Positions 8,065 through 17,479 are shown, numbered from the stretch's first letter. The stretch is 64,000 nt of DNA from an uncultured beta proteobacterium (GCA_903944725.1 CAJASX010000063.1:1-64000); one strand, 5' to 3'. Translations and numbers: made by a program. The notes: generated by a model not told the origin, from the sequence alone.

Positions 8065-9321
8065 GTGAAAACTATCCTCAAATCTGTAAAACTCAATAAT
8101 GTGTGCTACGACATTCGTGGCCCAGTGCTCGATCTTGCTCACCAAATGGAAGAAGAGGGCCAGAAAATTATTAAGTTGAATATTGGTAATGTAGGCGTCT
8201 TTGGCTTTGATCCGCCCGAAGAAATTCAACTCGATATGATTCGCAATCTGGGGAATGCCTCAGCTTATTCAGATTCAAAAGGTATTTTTGCTGCTCGTAA
8301 AGCAATTATGCATTATTGTCAGCAAAAAAATATTCAAGGCGTCACCCTAGATGATATTTACACTGGTAATGGCGTATCTGAGCTAATTGTTTTGGCCATG
8401 AATGCATTGTTAAACGATGGTGATGAAGTTTTAGTACCTGCCCCAGACTATCCGCTATGGACGGCAGCAGTCAGTTTATCGGGCGGCACGCCAGTGCATT
8501 ATTTATGCGATGAGACCAATGAATGGGCGCCCGATTTAGAAGATTTACGTAGCAAAATTTCTCCGAAAACCAAAGCGATTGTGGTCATTAATCCAAACAA
8601 TCCTACTGGCGCAATTTACTCAAAGGAAGTACTTTTAAGCTTGGTAGCAATTGCCCGGGAGCATGGGCTTTTATTATTTGCCGATGAAATTTATGACAAG
8701 ATGGTGTACGACGAGGCTGAGCACATCTCTTTAGGGGCATTGTCTACCGATGTTGTCACCATCACCTTTAATGGCTTATCAAAAAATTATCGCTCTTGTG
8801 GTTACCGCGCGGGCTGGATGGTGGTGTCCGGAGATAAAAGCCATGCGCAAGATTACATCGAAGGATTAAATATGTTGTCCTCGATGCGCTTGTGCGCTAA
8901 TGTGCCAGGACAATATGCTATTCAAACGGCCTTGGGTGGTTATCAAAGCATTAAAGACTTGGTTGCGGTCGATGGTCGTTTAGCCCGCCAGCGTGAGCTG
9001 GCTTGGAATCTCATTACTGCTATTCCAGGGGTGAGTTGCGTAAAGCCAAAATCGGCTTTATACCTCTTTCCAAAATTAGACCCCGAGATATACCCAATTA
9101 CCGATGATCAAAAATGGATTGCTGATTTTTTGCGTGAAGAAAAAGTTTTACTAGTGCAGGGCACTGGTTTTAATTGGGTTAAGCCCGATCATTTCCGTGT
9201 GGTATTTTTACCGCATGAAGATGTGTTGCGTGAAGCTATTGGTCGTTTAGCCCGCTTTCTTGAGCGTTATCGACAAAAACATGGCACTGCCAAAACACCC
9301 TTAACAGCTAAAGCATCATGA
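8065..9321 (+). CDS. alaA: Alanine aminotransferase AlaA/AlaT
   Basis: Cytosolic PLP enzyme that makes alanine from pyruvate and glutamate. It is a class I/II aminotransferase close to E. coli AlaA: VCYDIRGPVLDLAHQMEEEG, LCDETNEWAPDLEDL and NPNNPTGAIYSKE are all recognisable. The PLP lysine is Lys240 in FNGLSKNYRS. The likely start is GTG at 8065, which aligns with the E. coli start. The 418-residue length is normal. It leads a plus-strand run with hom (4-base overlap), thrC and moeA, and faces the arn transcript across 103 bases. Confidence 0.93.
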   Translation: MKTILKSVKLNNVCYDIRGPVLDLAHQMEEEGQKIIKLNIGNVGVFGFDPPEEIQLDMIRNLGNASAYSDSKGIFAARKAIMHYCQQKNIQGVTLDDIYTGNGVSELIVLAMNALLNDGDEVLVPAPDYPLWTAAVSLSGGTPVHYLCDETNEWAPDLEDLRSKISPKTKAIVVINPNNPTGAIYSKEVLLSLVAIAREHGLLLFADEIYDKMVYDEAEHISLGALSTDVVTITFNGLSKNYRSCGYRAGWMVVSGDKSHAQDYIEGLNMLSSMRLCANVPGQYAIQTALGGYQSIKDLVAVDGRLARQRELAWNLITAIPGVSCVKPKSALYLFPKLDPEIYPITDDQKWIADFLREEKVLLVQGTGFNWVKPDHFRVVFLPHEDVLREAIGRLARFLERYRQKHGTAKTPLTAKAS

Positions 9322-10643
9322 AATCATCTGCATTAAAACCGATTCAGGTTGGTCTTTTAGGTATTGGAACCGTGGGCGGCGGGGTGTTTGCGGTGCTTGA
9401 GCGCAACCAAGATGAAATACAACGTCGCGCTGGGCGCGGGATTCGCATTCATACCGTAGCCGATTTAAATGTTTCCCGCGCTAAAGAATTAGTTCAGGAT
9501 CGCGCTCAAGTGGTGGCCGATGCTAGAGCCGTCATTGCCGACCCTGAAATAGATATCGTGATTGAGTTGATTGGTGGGTATGGAGTAGCTAAAGATTTAG
9601 TCATGGAAGCTATTGCAGCTGGCAAACATGTGGTTACGGCAAACAAAGCTTTAATTGCTGTGCATGGGAATGCCATTTTTGCAGCGGCCCATCAAAAAGG
9701 TGTCATGGTAGCTTTTGAGGCCGCAGTTGCGGGCGGTATTCCCATTATCAAAGCCTTGCGCGAAGGCTTATCGGCGAATCGCATTGAATGGATCGCGGGA
9801 ATTATTAATGGCACAACCAACTTCATTTTGTCAGAAATGCGCGATAAGGGCATAGACTTTGCTACTGCTCTAAAGGAAGCGCAACGCCTTGGTTATGCTG
9901 AAGCCGACCCTACTTTTGATATCGAGGGTATCGACGCAGCACATAAAGTGACCATTATGAGCGCCATTGCATTTGGTATTCCTATGCAATTTAAACATGC
10001 CTATGTTGAAGGTATTGCCCAATTATCTGCTGTCGATATTCGCTACGCCGAGCAACTAGGTTATCGCATTAAGCTACTAGGCATTACTAAGCGTACGCCT
10101 GCAGGCATTGAGCTGCGGGTGCACCCTACCTTAATTCCAGCTAAGCGCCTCATTGCCAATGTTGAAGGTGCAATGAATGCCGTGCAAGTGTTTGGCGATG
10201 CCGTAGGCACTACTTTGTATTACGGTAAAGGTGCTGGCTCTGAGCCAACTGCTTCAGCGGTCATTGCCGATTTGGTTGATGTAACGCGGTTAATGACAGC
10301 CGACCCTGAAAATCGGGTCCCGCATTTAGCCTTTCAACCAGATGCGATGCAAAACTTACCTATTTTGCCTATTAGTGAAATTACGAGCAGTTATTACTTA
10401 CGTTTGTGTGTTGCGGATCAGGCGGGTGTATTAGCAGAAATTACGAAAATTTTGGCTGCGCATAGCGTTTCAATTGATGCTCTTATTCAGAAAGAAGCGG
10501 CCGAGGGCGAAAGTCAAACTGATTTAGTGATGTTGACTCATGCCACTAAAGAAAAAAATATGCTGGCAGCAATTCAAGAGATGCAGTCTTTGCGCACAGT
10601 CATCGGCGACGTCGTTAAGTTACGACTTGAAAATTTATCGTAA
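9318..10643 (+). CDS. hom: Homoserine dehydrogenase
   Basis: NAD(P)H-dependent reduction of aspartate semialdehyde to homoserine, the branch point to threonine and methionine. The 441-residue monofunctional form has an N-terminal Rossmann motif (LLGIGTVGGGVF), a catalytic domain with EGIDAAHKVTIMSAIAFG, and a C-terminal ACT domain from about residue 355 (YYLRLCVADQAGVLAEIT), which normally mediates threonine feedback. It is not fused to aspartokinase. The ATG overlaps the alaA stop (ATGA), and thrC follows after 25 bases. Confidence 0.95.
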   Translation: MKSSALKPIQVGLLGIGTVGGGVFAVLERNQDEIQRRAGRGIRIHTVADLNVSRAKELVQDRAQVVADARAVIADPEIDIVIELIGGYGVAKDLVMEAIAAGKHVVTANKALIAVHGNAIFAAAHQKGVMVAFEAAVAGGIPIIKALREGLSANRIEWIAGIINGTTNFILSEMRDKGIDFATALKEAQRLGYAEADPTFDIEGIDAAHKVTIMSAIAFGIPMQFKHAYVEGIAQLSAVDIRYAEQLGYRIKLLGITKRTPAGIELRVHPTLIPAKRLIANVEGAMNAVQVFGDAVGTTLYYGKGAGSEPTASAVIADLVDVTRLMTADPENRVPHLAFQPDAMQNLPILPISEITSSYYLRLCVADQAGVLAEITKILAAHSVSIDALIQKEAAEGESQTDLVMLTHATKEKNMLAAIQEMQSLRTVIGDVVKLRLENLS

Positions 10644-10668
10644 CTACAGTTAAGCATAGGTAAGCACG

Positions 10669-12111
10669 ATGCTGTATCAATCTACCCGTGGCAAGAGCCC
10701 GCAAGTAAGTTTCCAAAAAATCTTGCTTGGCGGCTTGGCCCCTGATGGTGGTTTATATTTGCCGGTACGCTACCCCACTGTCAGTCTTGCGCAGCTCGAT
10801 GCTTGGCGCAAATTATCGTATGCCGATCTAGCTTATGAAATTTTGCGTTTGTATTGTGATGATATTCCTGCAGCAGATTTACGCGCTCTTACGCATAAAA
10901 CCTATAGCGCCGCAGTTTATTGCAATGGACGTCAAACTGATTTAGCGAGCGATATTACCCCTTTGCATTATTTAGGAGAAGAGCAGGGTACTACCTTAAG
11001 CCTCTTAAGCCTCTCTAACGGACCCACCTTAGCATTTAAAGATATGGCGATGCAGTTACTGGGTAATTTATTTGAATATGTTTTGCAGCAAACAGGACAA
11101 CAACTCAATATCTTGGGCGCTACTTCAGGTGATACGGGCAGCGCTGCGGAATATGCCATGCGAGGTAAAGCCGGCATTCAAGTCTTTATGTTGTCACCGC
11201 AAGGCAAAATGAGCGCTTTTCAAGCTGCGCAAATGTATTCTTTGTGCGATGCCAATATCTATAATTTAGCCGTTAATGGGGTATTTGATGACTGCCAAGA
11301 TATTGTTAAAGCAGTGAGTAACGACCTCGAATTTAAAGACCGCCATCACATTGGCACTGTGAACTCGATTAACTGGGGGCGCGTTGTGGCGCAAATTGTG
11401 TATTACTTTCAAGGATATTTTCTCGCCACTAAATCAAATGCAGAGCGGGTGTCATTTGCTGTGCCATCAGGTAATTTTGGCAATATTTGTGCGGGTCATA
11501 TCGCGCGTATGATGGGTTTGCCAATCGAACGTTTAGTACTTGCTACCAATGAAAATAATGTGCTAGATGATTTTTTCAGAACAGGAATTTATCGCGCTCG
11601 TAAAGCGGTAGAGACTTTACACACCTCTAGTCCATCGATGGACATCTCGAAAGCTAGTAATTTTGAGCGCTTTATTTTCGATTTGTTAGGTCAAGATGGC
11701 CAACGCACTGCCGCTTTATTTAAACAAGTAGATGAGACAGGGGGCTTTAATTTATCGGCCGATCCAACTTTTCATGCCTTGCAGCAGTTTGGCTTTGTTT
11801 CTGGAAGTAGCAGTCATCAAAATCGCCTCGAGACTATTCGGCAGATTGATGCTCAGTATGGTGTCATGATTGATCCGCATACCGCTGACGGTGTTCAAGT
11901 GGCTCGCCGTTACTTGCAGGCGGATATACCGATGATTGTGCTTGAAACAGCTTTACCGATTAAATTCGAAGAGACAATTGAAGCTGCGCTAGGGCGCCCA
12001 GCTGATTGCCCACTTGCTTTTCAAAGTATTAAAACGTTACCTCAACGAGTACAGACCATGGCGCCTGATATAAAGCAGGTGAAGTCTTTTATTACTTCAC
12101 ATCCTCAATAA
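10669..12111 (+). CDS. thrC: Threonine synthase
   Basis: PLP enzyme converting O-phosphohomoserine to threonine. The 480 residues match the long gammaproteobacterial/yeast-like class: MLYQSTRG, GLAPDGGLYLP, GATSGDTGSAAEYAMRGK (the phosphate-binding region). The PLP lysine is Lys124 in PTLAFKDMAMQLLG. AGG about nine bases before the ATG is a weak binding site. No thrB (homoserine kinase) lies beside it; that step must be encoded elsewhere. Confidence 0.95.
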   Translation: MLYQSTRGKSPQVSFQKILLGGLAPDGGLYLPVRYPTVSLAQLDAWRKLSYADLAYEILRLYCDDIPAADLRALTHKTYSAAVYCNGRQTDLASDITPLHYLGEEQGTTLSLLSLSNGPTLAFKDMAMQLLGNLFEYVLQQTGQQLNILGATSGDTGSAAEYAMRGKAGIQVFMLSPQGKMSAFQAAQMYSLCDANIYNLAVNGVFDDCQDIVKAVSNDLEFKDRHHIGTVNSINWGRVVAQIVYYFQGYFLATKSNAERVSFAVPSGNFGNICAGHIARMMGLPIERLVLATNENNVLDDFFRTGIYRARKAVETLHTSSPSMDISKASNFERFIFDLLGQDGQRTAALFKQVDETGGFNLSADPTFHALQQFGFVSGSSSHQNRLETIRQIDAQYGVMIDPHTADGVQVARRYLQADIPMIVLETALPIKFEETIEAALGRPADCPLAFQSIKTLPQRVQTMAPDIKQVKSFITSHPQ

Positions 12112-12116
12112 AAAAT

Positions 12117-13355
12117 ATGCTAACCGCTCAAGAAGCTTTAGATCATTTACTGCCGCATGCAGAAGCCGTTGGCGAAGTTGAGCGGGAGGCAACTCAGGCA
12201 GCCTTAGGGCGAGTATTAGCAGAAGACTTGGCGAGCCTAGTTGATGTGCCCCCTCTTGATAACAGCTCGATGGATGGGTACGCGATTCGTTGCGCCGATT
12301 TAAGCGCGGCAGACATGACCTTACAAGTGGGCCAACGTATTCCAGCAGGCTCGGTAGGGCAAACTTTAGAAGCTAGGCAGGCAGCCCGTATTTTTACTGG
12401 CGCACCAATTCCTGCGGGTGCTGACGCCATAGTTATGCAAGAAGACACTAGTTTGCTTGCAAGTGAAAATGGTGGCCAAGCTGATCGCGTGCAAATTAAT
12501 CATTTACCGGCTACGGGACAGTGGATTCGTCGACGTGGGGAAGATCTTATGGCAGGTAAAGTCGCTTTAACAGCCGGAACTGTCTTGCGCCCACAAGAAT
12601 TAGGGGTAGCCGCATCTGCTGGCCTTACGCATTTAACGGTAAAGCGTCGAGTGCGAGTAGCCGCATTTTTTACTGGTGACGAGCTAGCCTTGCCTGGCGA
12701 ACCATTAAAGCCTGGCGGAATTTATAATTCTAATCGTGATACTTTATTGGCTTGTTTAAGATCCTTAGGATGCACTCCAACTGATTTAGGTATCGTGCCC
12801 GATCGCTTAGACGCTACCCGGGCAGCCTTGCGTGCGGCCAGCACGAACCATGACCTGATCATTACCTCGGGTGGGGTATCGGTTGGCGAAGAAGATCATA
12901 TCAAGCCCGCAGTGAATGCAGAAGGCCGCTTAGATCTTTGGCAAATAGCGATTAAGCCGGGTAAACCTTTGGCCTTTGGTGCTGTACGCAAAGGGGCTGA
13001 TGCTGCTAGTGGCGAAACTTGGTTTATGGGCTTACCTGGTAATCCTGTATCGAGCTTCGTTACATTTTTATTATTTGTGCGACCATTTATTTTGCGCTTA
13101 CAGGGTCGCAGCGATATAAGCCCACCAAAATATTTTATGCGGGCAGACTTTGATTGGCTTCGCGCCGATCGCCGCAATGAATTTTTACGTGTCAAAGTTA
13201 ATACAGCAGGCGGTTTAGATTTATTTTCAAATCAGAGCTCGGGCGTGTTAACGAGTGCATCATGGGGCGATGGTCTAGTCGACTGTCCGCCAAATCAGCC
13301 AATTCAACGCGGTGCAATGGTGGCTTATATGCCGTTTAGTGGGTTGCTTAGCTAG
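12117..13355 (+). CDS. moeA: Molybdopterin molybdenumtransferase MoeA
   Basis: Inserts molybdenum into adenylated molybdopterin in the last step of molybdenum cofactor synthesis. The 412 residues show the MoeA hallmarks PPLDNSSMDGYAIR (about 48-60), FTGAPIPAGADAIVMQED (about 92-110), TSGGVSVGEEDHIK (about 251-264) and MGLPGNPVSSFVTF (about 301-314). It follows thrC by five bases and is followed by moaD and moaE, so the threonine and molybdenum genes may share a transcript. Confidence 0.95.
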   Translation: MLTAQEALDHLLPHAEAVGEVEREATQAALGRVLAEDLASLVDVPPLDNSSMDGYAIRCADLSAADMTLQVGQRIPAGSVGQTLEARQAARIFTGAPIPAGADAIVMQEDTSLLASENGGQADRVQINHLPATGQWIRRRGEDLMAGKVALTAGTVLRPQELGVAASAGLTHLTVKRRVRVAAFFTGDELALPGEPLKPGGIYNSNRDTLLACLRSLGCTPTDLGIVPDRLDATRAALRAASTNHDLIITSGGVSVGEEDHIKPAVNAEGRLDLWQIAIKPGKPLAFGAVRKGADAASGETWFMGLPGNPVSSFVTFLLFVRPFILRLQGRSDISPPKYFMRADFDWLRADRRNEFLRVKVNTAGGLDLFSNQSSGVLTSASWGDGLVDCPPNQPIQRGAMVAYMPFSGLLS

Positions 13356-13435
13356 AAGCGCTAAGGCCAAACTAGACTTTGCTAAGTAAATTCATTTAAC
13401 ATCACTAACTTCATAAAATCGTTTAGGATGGCATG

Positions 13436-13693
13436 ATGAAACTACAGTTACGCTTTTTTGCCTCGCTACGCGAGGGCCTCGGTTTAAGCGAGGAATTGGT
13501 TAGCGTGCCTGCGTCCGTAGTCAATATTGCAGAGTTGCGAGCTTGGCTAATGCAACGCGGAGAAGTGTGGGCTCAACTACTCAGCTCTGAACGGTCGTTA
13601 AGTTGCGCAGTGAATCAACATATTGCCGCAGAAAACCTAGCCTTAAGCGATGGCGATGAAGTCGCTTTTTTCCCGCCTGTTACTGGCGGCTGA
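13436..13693 (+). CDS. moaD: Molybdopterin synthase small subunit MoaD
   Basis: Ubiquitin-like sulfur carrier of molybdopterin synthase. The 85-residue protein ends in the essential Gly-Gly (FFPPVTGG) that is thiocarboxylated. I place the start at the second of two adjacent ATGs (13436), seven bases after AGGA. The ATG at 13433 would leave only four bases and add one methionine. It sits 80 bases after moeA and one base before moaE. Confidence 0.92.
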   Translation: MKLQLRFFASLREGLGLSEELVSVPASVVNIAELRAWLMQRGEVWAQLLSSERSLSCAVNQHIAAENLALSDGDEVAFFPPVTGG

Positions 13694-13694
13694 A

Positions 13695-14150
13695 ATGACA
13701 GTTCGTATTCAAGCGGCCGATTTTGATTTGAGTAGCGAAATTGCTGCGCTACGTTTAAATGATTTAGAGGTTGGCGCAATCGTTTCTTTTGTCGGTACTG
13801 TGCGTGATATCAACGATGGTAGTCAGGTAAAAAGCATGGAGTTAGAGCACTATGCAGGCATGACTGAAAAGGCTTTAGCAGCCATTATTGTTGACGCTAA
13901 ATCACGTTGGACTATTCATCAGGTTTTAGTTATTCATCGTATTGGCAAAATGCTACCCGGTGATCAAATTGTTTTGGTAGCAGTGACAGGTCAGCATCGA
14001 GGCGAAGCCTTTGCCGCCTGCGAATTTATCATGGACTATTTAAAAACCGCTGCTCCTTTTTGGAAAAAAGAGGCCACCCCAACAGGTGAGCATTGGGTTG
14101 ATGCGCGCCTCACTGACGATGAGGCAATGGCGCGATGGCAGAAGAGATAA
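13695..14150 (+). CDS. moaE: Molybdopterin synthase catalytic subunit MoaE
   Basis: Large subunit of molybdopterin synthase; with thiocarboxylated MoaD it adds the dithiolene sulfurs to cyclic pyranopterin monophosphate. The 151 residues contain VGAIVSFVGTVRD, the His-Arg stretch VTGQHRGEAFAACEFIMDYLK and the C-terminal lysine motif PFWKKE that contacts MoaD. I chose the ATG at 13695, one base behind the moaD stop. A longer in-frame ATG at 13650 would overlap moaD and adds 15 residues unlike the family. Confidence 0.94.
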   Translation: MTVRIQAADFDLSSEIAALRLNDLEVGAIVSFVGTVRDINDGSQVKSMELEHYAGMTEKALAAIIVDAKSRWTIHQVLVIHRIGKMLPGDQIVLVAVTGQHRGEAFAACEFIMDYLKTAAPFWKKEATPTGEHWVDARLTDDEAMARWQKR

Positions 14151-14160
14151 TGCATTGCTA

Positions 14161-15435
14161 TTAAGGTACCTTGGCTAAGGCTTGAGCGAGATCTTCTTTT
14201 AAATCATCAATATGTTCAATGCCCACACATAAACGTACTGTATCTTCGGTAACTCCAGATTTAGTCAATTCTTCAGGTGAAAGTTGGCGATGGGTAGTTG
14301 AAGCAGGGTGTGTTGCAAGTGATCTGACATCGCCAATATTTACTAAGCGGGTAAATAAATTTAAGGCATCTAAGAAACGTTCGCCCGCAGCTCGCCCCCC
14401 TTTAACACCAAAAGTCATTAGGCCAGATGCTTTGCCGCCCATTATTCTTTTTACTAAGGCATGGTCAGGGTGGTCGGGTAAGCCTGCATAGTTAACCCAC
14501 TGTACCTTTGTCTGTTGTTTCATAAAATTAGCTATCGCTAAAGTATTTTCACAAATACGATCCATGCGTAGCGGCAAGGTTTCAATTCCTTGCAGAATTA
14601 AAAAGGCATTAAAGGGTGAAATAGCAGCCCCCATATTTCTTAGTGGCACTACGCGTGCACGACCAATATAAGCTGCGGGCCCTAAAGCCTCGGTATAGAC
14701 CACTCCGTGATAACTCACGTCGGGTTCATTGAGGCGCTTAAATTTTTCTTTATGCTCGGCCCAAGGAAATTTGCCTGAATCAATGATGGCGCCACCTAAA
14801 CTATTGCCATGGCCGCCCATATACTTGGTTAAGGATTGCACCACAATATCGGCACCATGCTCAATGGGGCGGCATAGATAGGGGCTAGGTACCGTGTTAT
14901 CAACAATTAGCGGGATGCCATGGCGGTGTGCCATTTCTGCTATGGCAGCAATATCGGTAACATTGCCTTGGGGGTTGCCCAGTGATTCAACATAGATTGC
15001 TTTGGTGCGGGCATCGATTAGCGGCTCAAAACTTTTGGGCTCGCGGTAATCAGCAAAGCGAGTTTCAATGCCATATTGCGGTAAGGTATGGGCAAATAAA
15101 TTATAGGTACCGCCATACAGCGCATTTGAAGAAACAATGTTGTCGCCCATTTCGGCAATGGTTTGAATTGCGTAAGTTACTGCGGCTTGCCCCGATGCTA
15201 GCGCTAAGGCAGCAATGCCGCCTTCTAGCGCGGCTACTCGCTCTTCAAGAACCGATTGAGTAGGATTCATGATGCGGGTATAGATGTTGCCAGGTACCTT
15301 AAGATCAAATAAATCGGCCCCATGCTGTGCGCTATCAAAGGCATAAGCTACGGTTTGGTAAATTGGCGGCACTACTGCCTTAGTGACTGGATCGGGCTTG
15401 TAGCCTGCATGGACAGCTTTAGTTTCGAATTTCAT
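14161..15435 (-). CDS. metY: O-acetylhomoserine sulfhydrylase
   Basis: PLP enzyme of the Cys/Met gamma family making homocysteine from O-acetylhomoserine and sulfide. The 424 residues fit MetY: ETKAVHAGYKPDP at the N-terminus, NIYTRIMNPTQSVLE, the PLP lysine Lys204 in QSLTKYMGGHGNS, and the C-terminal SLATHPASTTHRQLSPEE. It converges on moaE with only 10 bases between stops and no visible terminator. AGGAAGACCT precedes the ATG. Confidence 0.94.
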   Translation of the reverse strand: MKFETKAVHAGYKPDPVTKAVVPPIYQTVAYAFDSAQHGADLFDLKVPGNIYTRIMNPTQSVLEERVAALEGGIAALALASGQAAVTYAIQTIAEMGDNIVSSNALYGGTYNLFAHTLPQYGIETRFADYREPKSFEPLIDARTKAIYVESLGNPQGNVTDIAAIAEMAHRHGIPLIVDNTVPSPYLCRPIEHGADIVVQSLTKYMGGHGNSLGGAIIDSGKFPWAEHKEKFKRLNEPDVSYHGVVYTEALGPAAYIGRARVVPLRNMGAAISPFNAFLILQGIETLPLRMDRICENTLAIANFMKQQTKVQWVNYAGLPDHPDHALVKRIMGGKASGLMTFGVKGGRAAGERFLDALNLFTRLVNIGDVRSLATHPASTTHRQLSPEELTKSGVTEDTVRLCVGIEHIDDLKEDLAQALAKVP

Positions 15436-15524
15436 TAGGTCTTCCTGTCTTGGAATATGGTTCTTAGCTAGTTTAATTGAGGCTGATCAGAATAGGGGGA
15501 TTACTAGAGAATTTGGAATAAGGA

Positions 15525-15537
15525 ATAGAATTTCTAT
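15525..15537. promoter_or_regulatory. Small inverted repeat in the metY/MFS divergent region
   Basis: ATAGAA and TTCTAT flank a single central base in the 129-base divergent gap. It could be half of an operator for metY or the MFS gene, but it is AT-rich and could be chance. No MetR or CysB consensus was recognised. Confidence 0.2.
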
Positions 15538-15564
15538 CTTAATTAGAATAAAGACCTGTTTTAT

Positions 15565-16752
15565 ATGGGTTTAACCATGAATTCACCTAAAAAAGTCATT
15601 GGTTTTATTAATCTTGCGCATTTTATCGATCACTATGCCATGCTGGTATTTGCAGCAGCAGTCATTGTGATGGCGCCAGTGTTTAATATGACTTACTCTC
15701 AGTTGTTGCCCTATGCCACCCCTGGTTTTATTGCATTTGGGGCTGGCTCTTTGATTAGTGGGTGGCTTGGAGATCGCTGGAGTAGAAGAAATATGCTGGC
15801 CATTTTTTTTATTGGCATGGGCTTAGCATTACTCGGTACCGCCATAATTCAGACACCCATCCAATTAGGAATTGCCCTTTTTGCAGTTGGCATTATTGCC
15901 TCGATATACCATCCAGTTGGCATGGCAATGCTGACCTCTTATTCAGAAAAGTTGGGCAGAGAGCTAGGTATTAATGGTGTTTATGGCAATTTGGGGGTAG
16001 CTTCTTCGGCGGTAATTACAGGCTTAATTTGTGAATATTTAGGCTGGCGCTGGGCCTTTGTTTTGCCAGGCGTCATAGCCATTGGCATTGGCTTAATTTT
16101 TATGAGAACAATTCATGATGAAAAAATTGCTAAAAAATCTACGGGAACGGGGGGTGCGAGGGTTTCCAAAAATGTGATGGCTTTAGTAGTGGTGTCATTG
16201 GTTTTAACGATTATTGCTAGTTCAACCACCTTTAATGCGATCACGGTAGCGCTACCAAAATTATTTCAAGAAAGACTTGCCGAGATTACCCAAAATACCG
16301 CACTCTTAGGTTTGATCGCTTCGACGGTTTATGTATTTGGCGCTTTAGCGCAATACACCATTGGTAATTTGCTGGATAAATATCCTCTCAAAAAGATTTT
16401 TATGCCACTAGCTATTTTTTTGGTAGCCATGCTTTATATTGCCGCAGAAACATCTGGATTGTTATTAATCCTAATATCAATCGGCATTGTGATTAGTATT
16501 TTTGGTCAAGTCACCGTTAACGATACGATGGTGGGTAAATACACTTCTGATGAATGGCGGGCGCGCGCTTTTGCGGTACGGTATTTTTTAGGCTTTACCG
16601 CTGCAGGTGCTTCGGTAGGTTTGGTTGCCTTACTGTATGCCAATGGTGGCTTCACTTTAATGTTACAAGCTTTTGCAGCCTTTTGCTTCTTAGTAGTGAT
16701 TGGGGCTTTTATCTTCCCCACTGAGCAAATGAAGGATTCAGCCAAACCATAA
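15565..16752 (+). CDS. Major facilitator superfamily transporter
   Basis: 395 residues with about 12 hydrophobic segments and the MFS loop 2-3 motif in the form GWLGDRWSRRNML near residue 70. Sequence flavour (NLAHFIDHYAMLVFAAA at the N-terminus) resembles the fosmidomycin-resistance (Fsr) branch, but the substrate cannot be read from the sequence. The start may be ATG 15565 or the ATG four codons later at 15577; neither has a strong ribosome binding site. The gene stands alone between divergent metY and a small membrane protein. Confidence 0.85.
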   Translation: MGLTMNSPKKVIGFINLAHFIDHYAMLVFAAAVIVMAPVFNMTYSQLLPYATPGFIAFGAGSLISGWLGDRWSRRNMLAIFFIGMGLALLGTAIIQTPIQLGIALFAVGIIASIYHPVGMAMLTSYSEKLGRELGINGVYGNLGVASSAVITGLICEYLGWRWAFVLPGVIAIGIGLIFMRTIHDEKIAKKSTGTGGARVSKNVMALVVVSLVLTIIASSTTFNAITVALPKLFQERLAEITQNTALLGLIASTVYVFGALAQYTIGNLLDKYPLKKIFMPLAIFLVAMLYIAAETSGLLLILISIGIVISIFGQVTVNDTMVGKYTSDEWRARAFAVRYFLGFTAAGASVGLVALLYANGGFTLMLQAFAAFCFLVVIGAFIFPTEQMKDSAKP

Positions 16753-16816
16753 GCCCTTATTTTAATTGGGATTAGGCAGGTTATTGTTAATTTCTGGGGA
16801 AATGTTGCAGCTTGTC

Positions 16817-16845
16817 TTGACTCTAGCAAGGGCGCGAGGTAATGT
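16817..16845 (+). promoter_or_regulatory. Candidate sigma-70 promoter of the 67-residue membrane protein
   Basis: TTGACT (16817-16822) and TAATGT (16840-16845) are separated by exactly 17 bases, about 80 bases before the ATG at 16929. The -10 box is a poor match (3 of 6). This lies in the 176-base gap after the MFS gene, where I see nothing else. Confidence 0.25.
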
Positions 16846-16928
16846 AGCAGCATTGCTAGTGAACTAAGGTGCGAATTACTTCACTTGCATTATGGTAAAT
16901 ATGTTTACTCAACGAAAGGATACTAAAT

Positions 16929-17132
16929 ATGCTTTTCACTGAATCGCAAACTCCAATGGATAAAATTTTGAAACTAGCTGGTATTGCTGGAATGATTATT
17001 AGTATTACTACTGCATTTTATTTAATTTTTCCCGCCGGTCAGTCAAAATTTGCAGTATTTTTAGCCTCCTTAGGCATCGCGCTATTTTTAAGTTATTTAT
17101 CTTTTGCAATTCAAGATAAATCAGCGGGTTAA
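16929..17132 (+). CDS. Small two-helix inner-membrane protein of unknown function
   Basis: 67 residues with two predicted membrane helices (about residues 15-34 and 39-60) and a short polar tail. No family was recognised. Support for a real gene: a good ribosome binding site (AAAGGA eight bases before the ATG), normal codon use, a candidate promoter and a strong terminator 30 bases after the stop. It is probably monocistronic. Confidence 0.7.
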   Translation: MLFTESQTPMDKILKLAGIAGMIISITTAFYLIFPAGQSKFAVFLASLGIALFLSYLSFAIQDKSAG

Positions 17133-17162
17133 GTATGTAACTTACCAGCAATGGCTGTTTTC

Positions 17163-17190
17163 AAAATGGCTCTCAATTGAGAGCCATTTT
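17163..17190. terminator. Perfect palindromic bidirectional terminator
   Basis: A 28-base perfect palindrome: AAAATGGCTCTC, centre AATT, GAGAGCCATTTT, followed on the plus strand by TCTTT. With A-runs on one side and T-runs on the other it can stop transcription of the small plus-strand gene (stop 17132) and of the convergent minus-strand lipoprotein gene (stop 17219). Confidence 0.88.
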
Positions 17191-17218
17191 TCTTTGCGAG
17201 GCTCATAACGTATGCTGA

Positions 17219-17374
17219 TTAATTGCTGTAGTTGCAGGGCATACCCATACAACCTCCCTCATTGATTTGTTCGCGAATAGTATTTTGCATGCCCGGCGAT
17301 GATTCTGAATAGGGTGCTACCTGGCAGCCATATAAGGAAATCGACGTAATAAATAGAATAATAATTTTTTTCAT
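17219..17374 (-). CDS. Small lipoprotein, 51 residues, unknown function
   Basis: A short minus-strand gene. It begins MKKIIILFITSISLYGC: two lysines, a hydrophobic stretch and the lipobox LYGC, so Cys17 would be lipidated by signal peptidase II. The mature peptide is about 35 residues, Ser/Pro-rich, then GGCMGMPCN with two more cysteines (42 and 47) that could form a disulfide or bind a metal. AGG lies six bases before the ATG. It follows the 90-residue membrane protein gene by 105 bases and ends at the palindromic terminator. The +2 residue is Gln, so outer-membrane sorting is expected. Confidence 0.72.
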   Translation of the reverse strand: MKKIIILFITSISLYGCQVAPYSESSPGMQNTIREQINEGGCMGMPCNYSN

Positions 17375-17479
17375 TTCAAACCTGTTATTGGTCTCGTGAG
17401 CTCACAAGCTTGATGATAAAGCAACTGTTGAGCTTGGCTTACAGTTCTCTTAGCCGATAAATTTAGGGTTAAATTAATA

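Noticed and set aside
13650..13694. Longer start for moaE
   Set aside because: Overlaps the functional C-terminus of moaD; the extra 15 residues do not resemble MoaE.
17396..17405. Ten-base palindrome GTGAGCTCAC between two minus-strand genes
   Set aside because: Short, no partner sites, no clear promoter alignment; palindromes of this size arise by chance.
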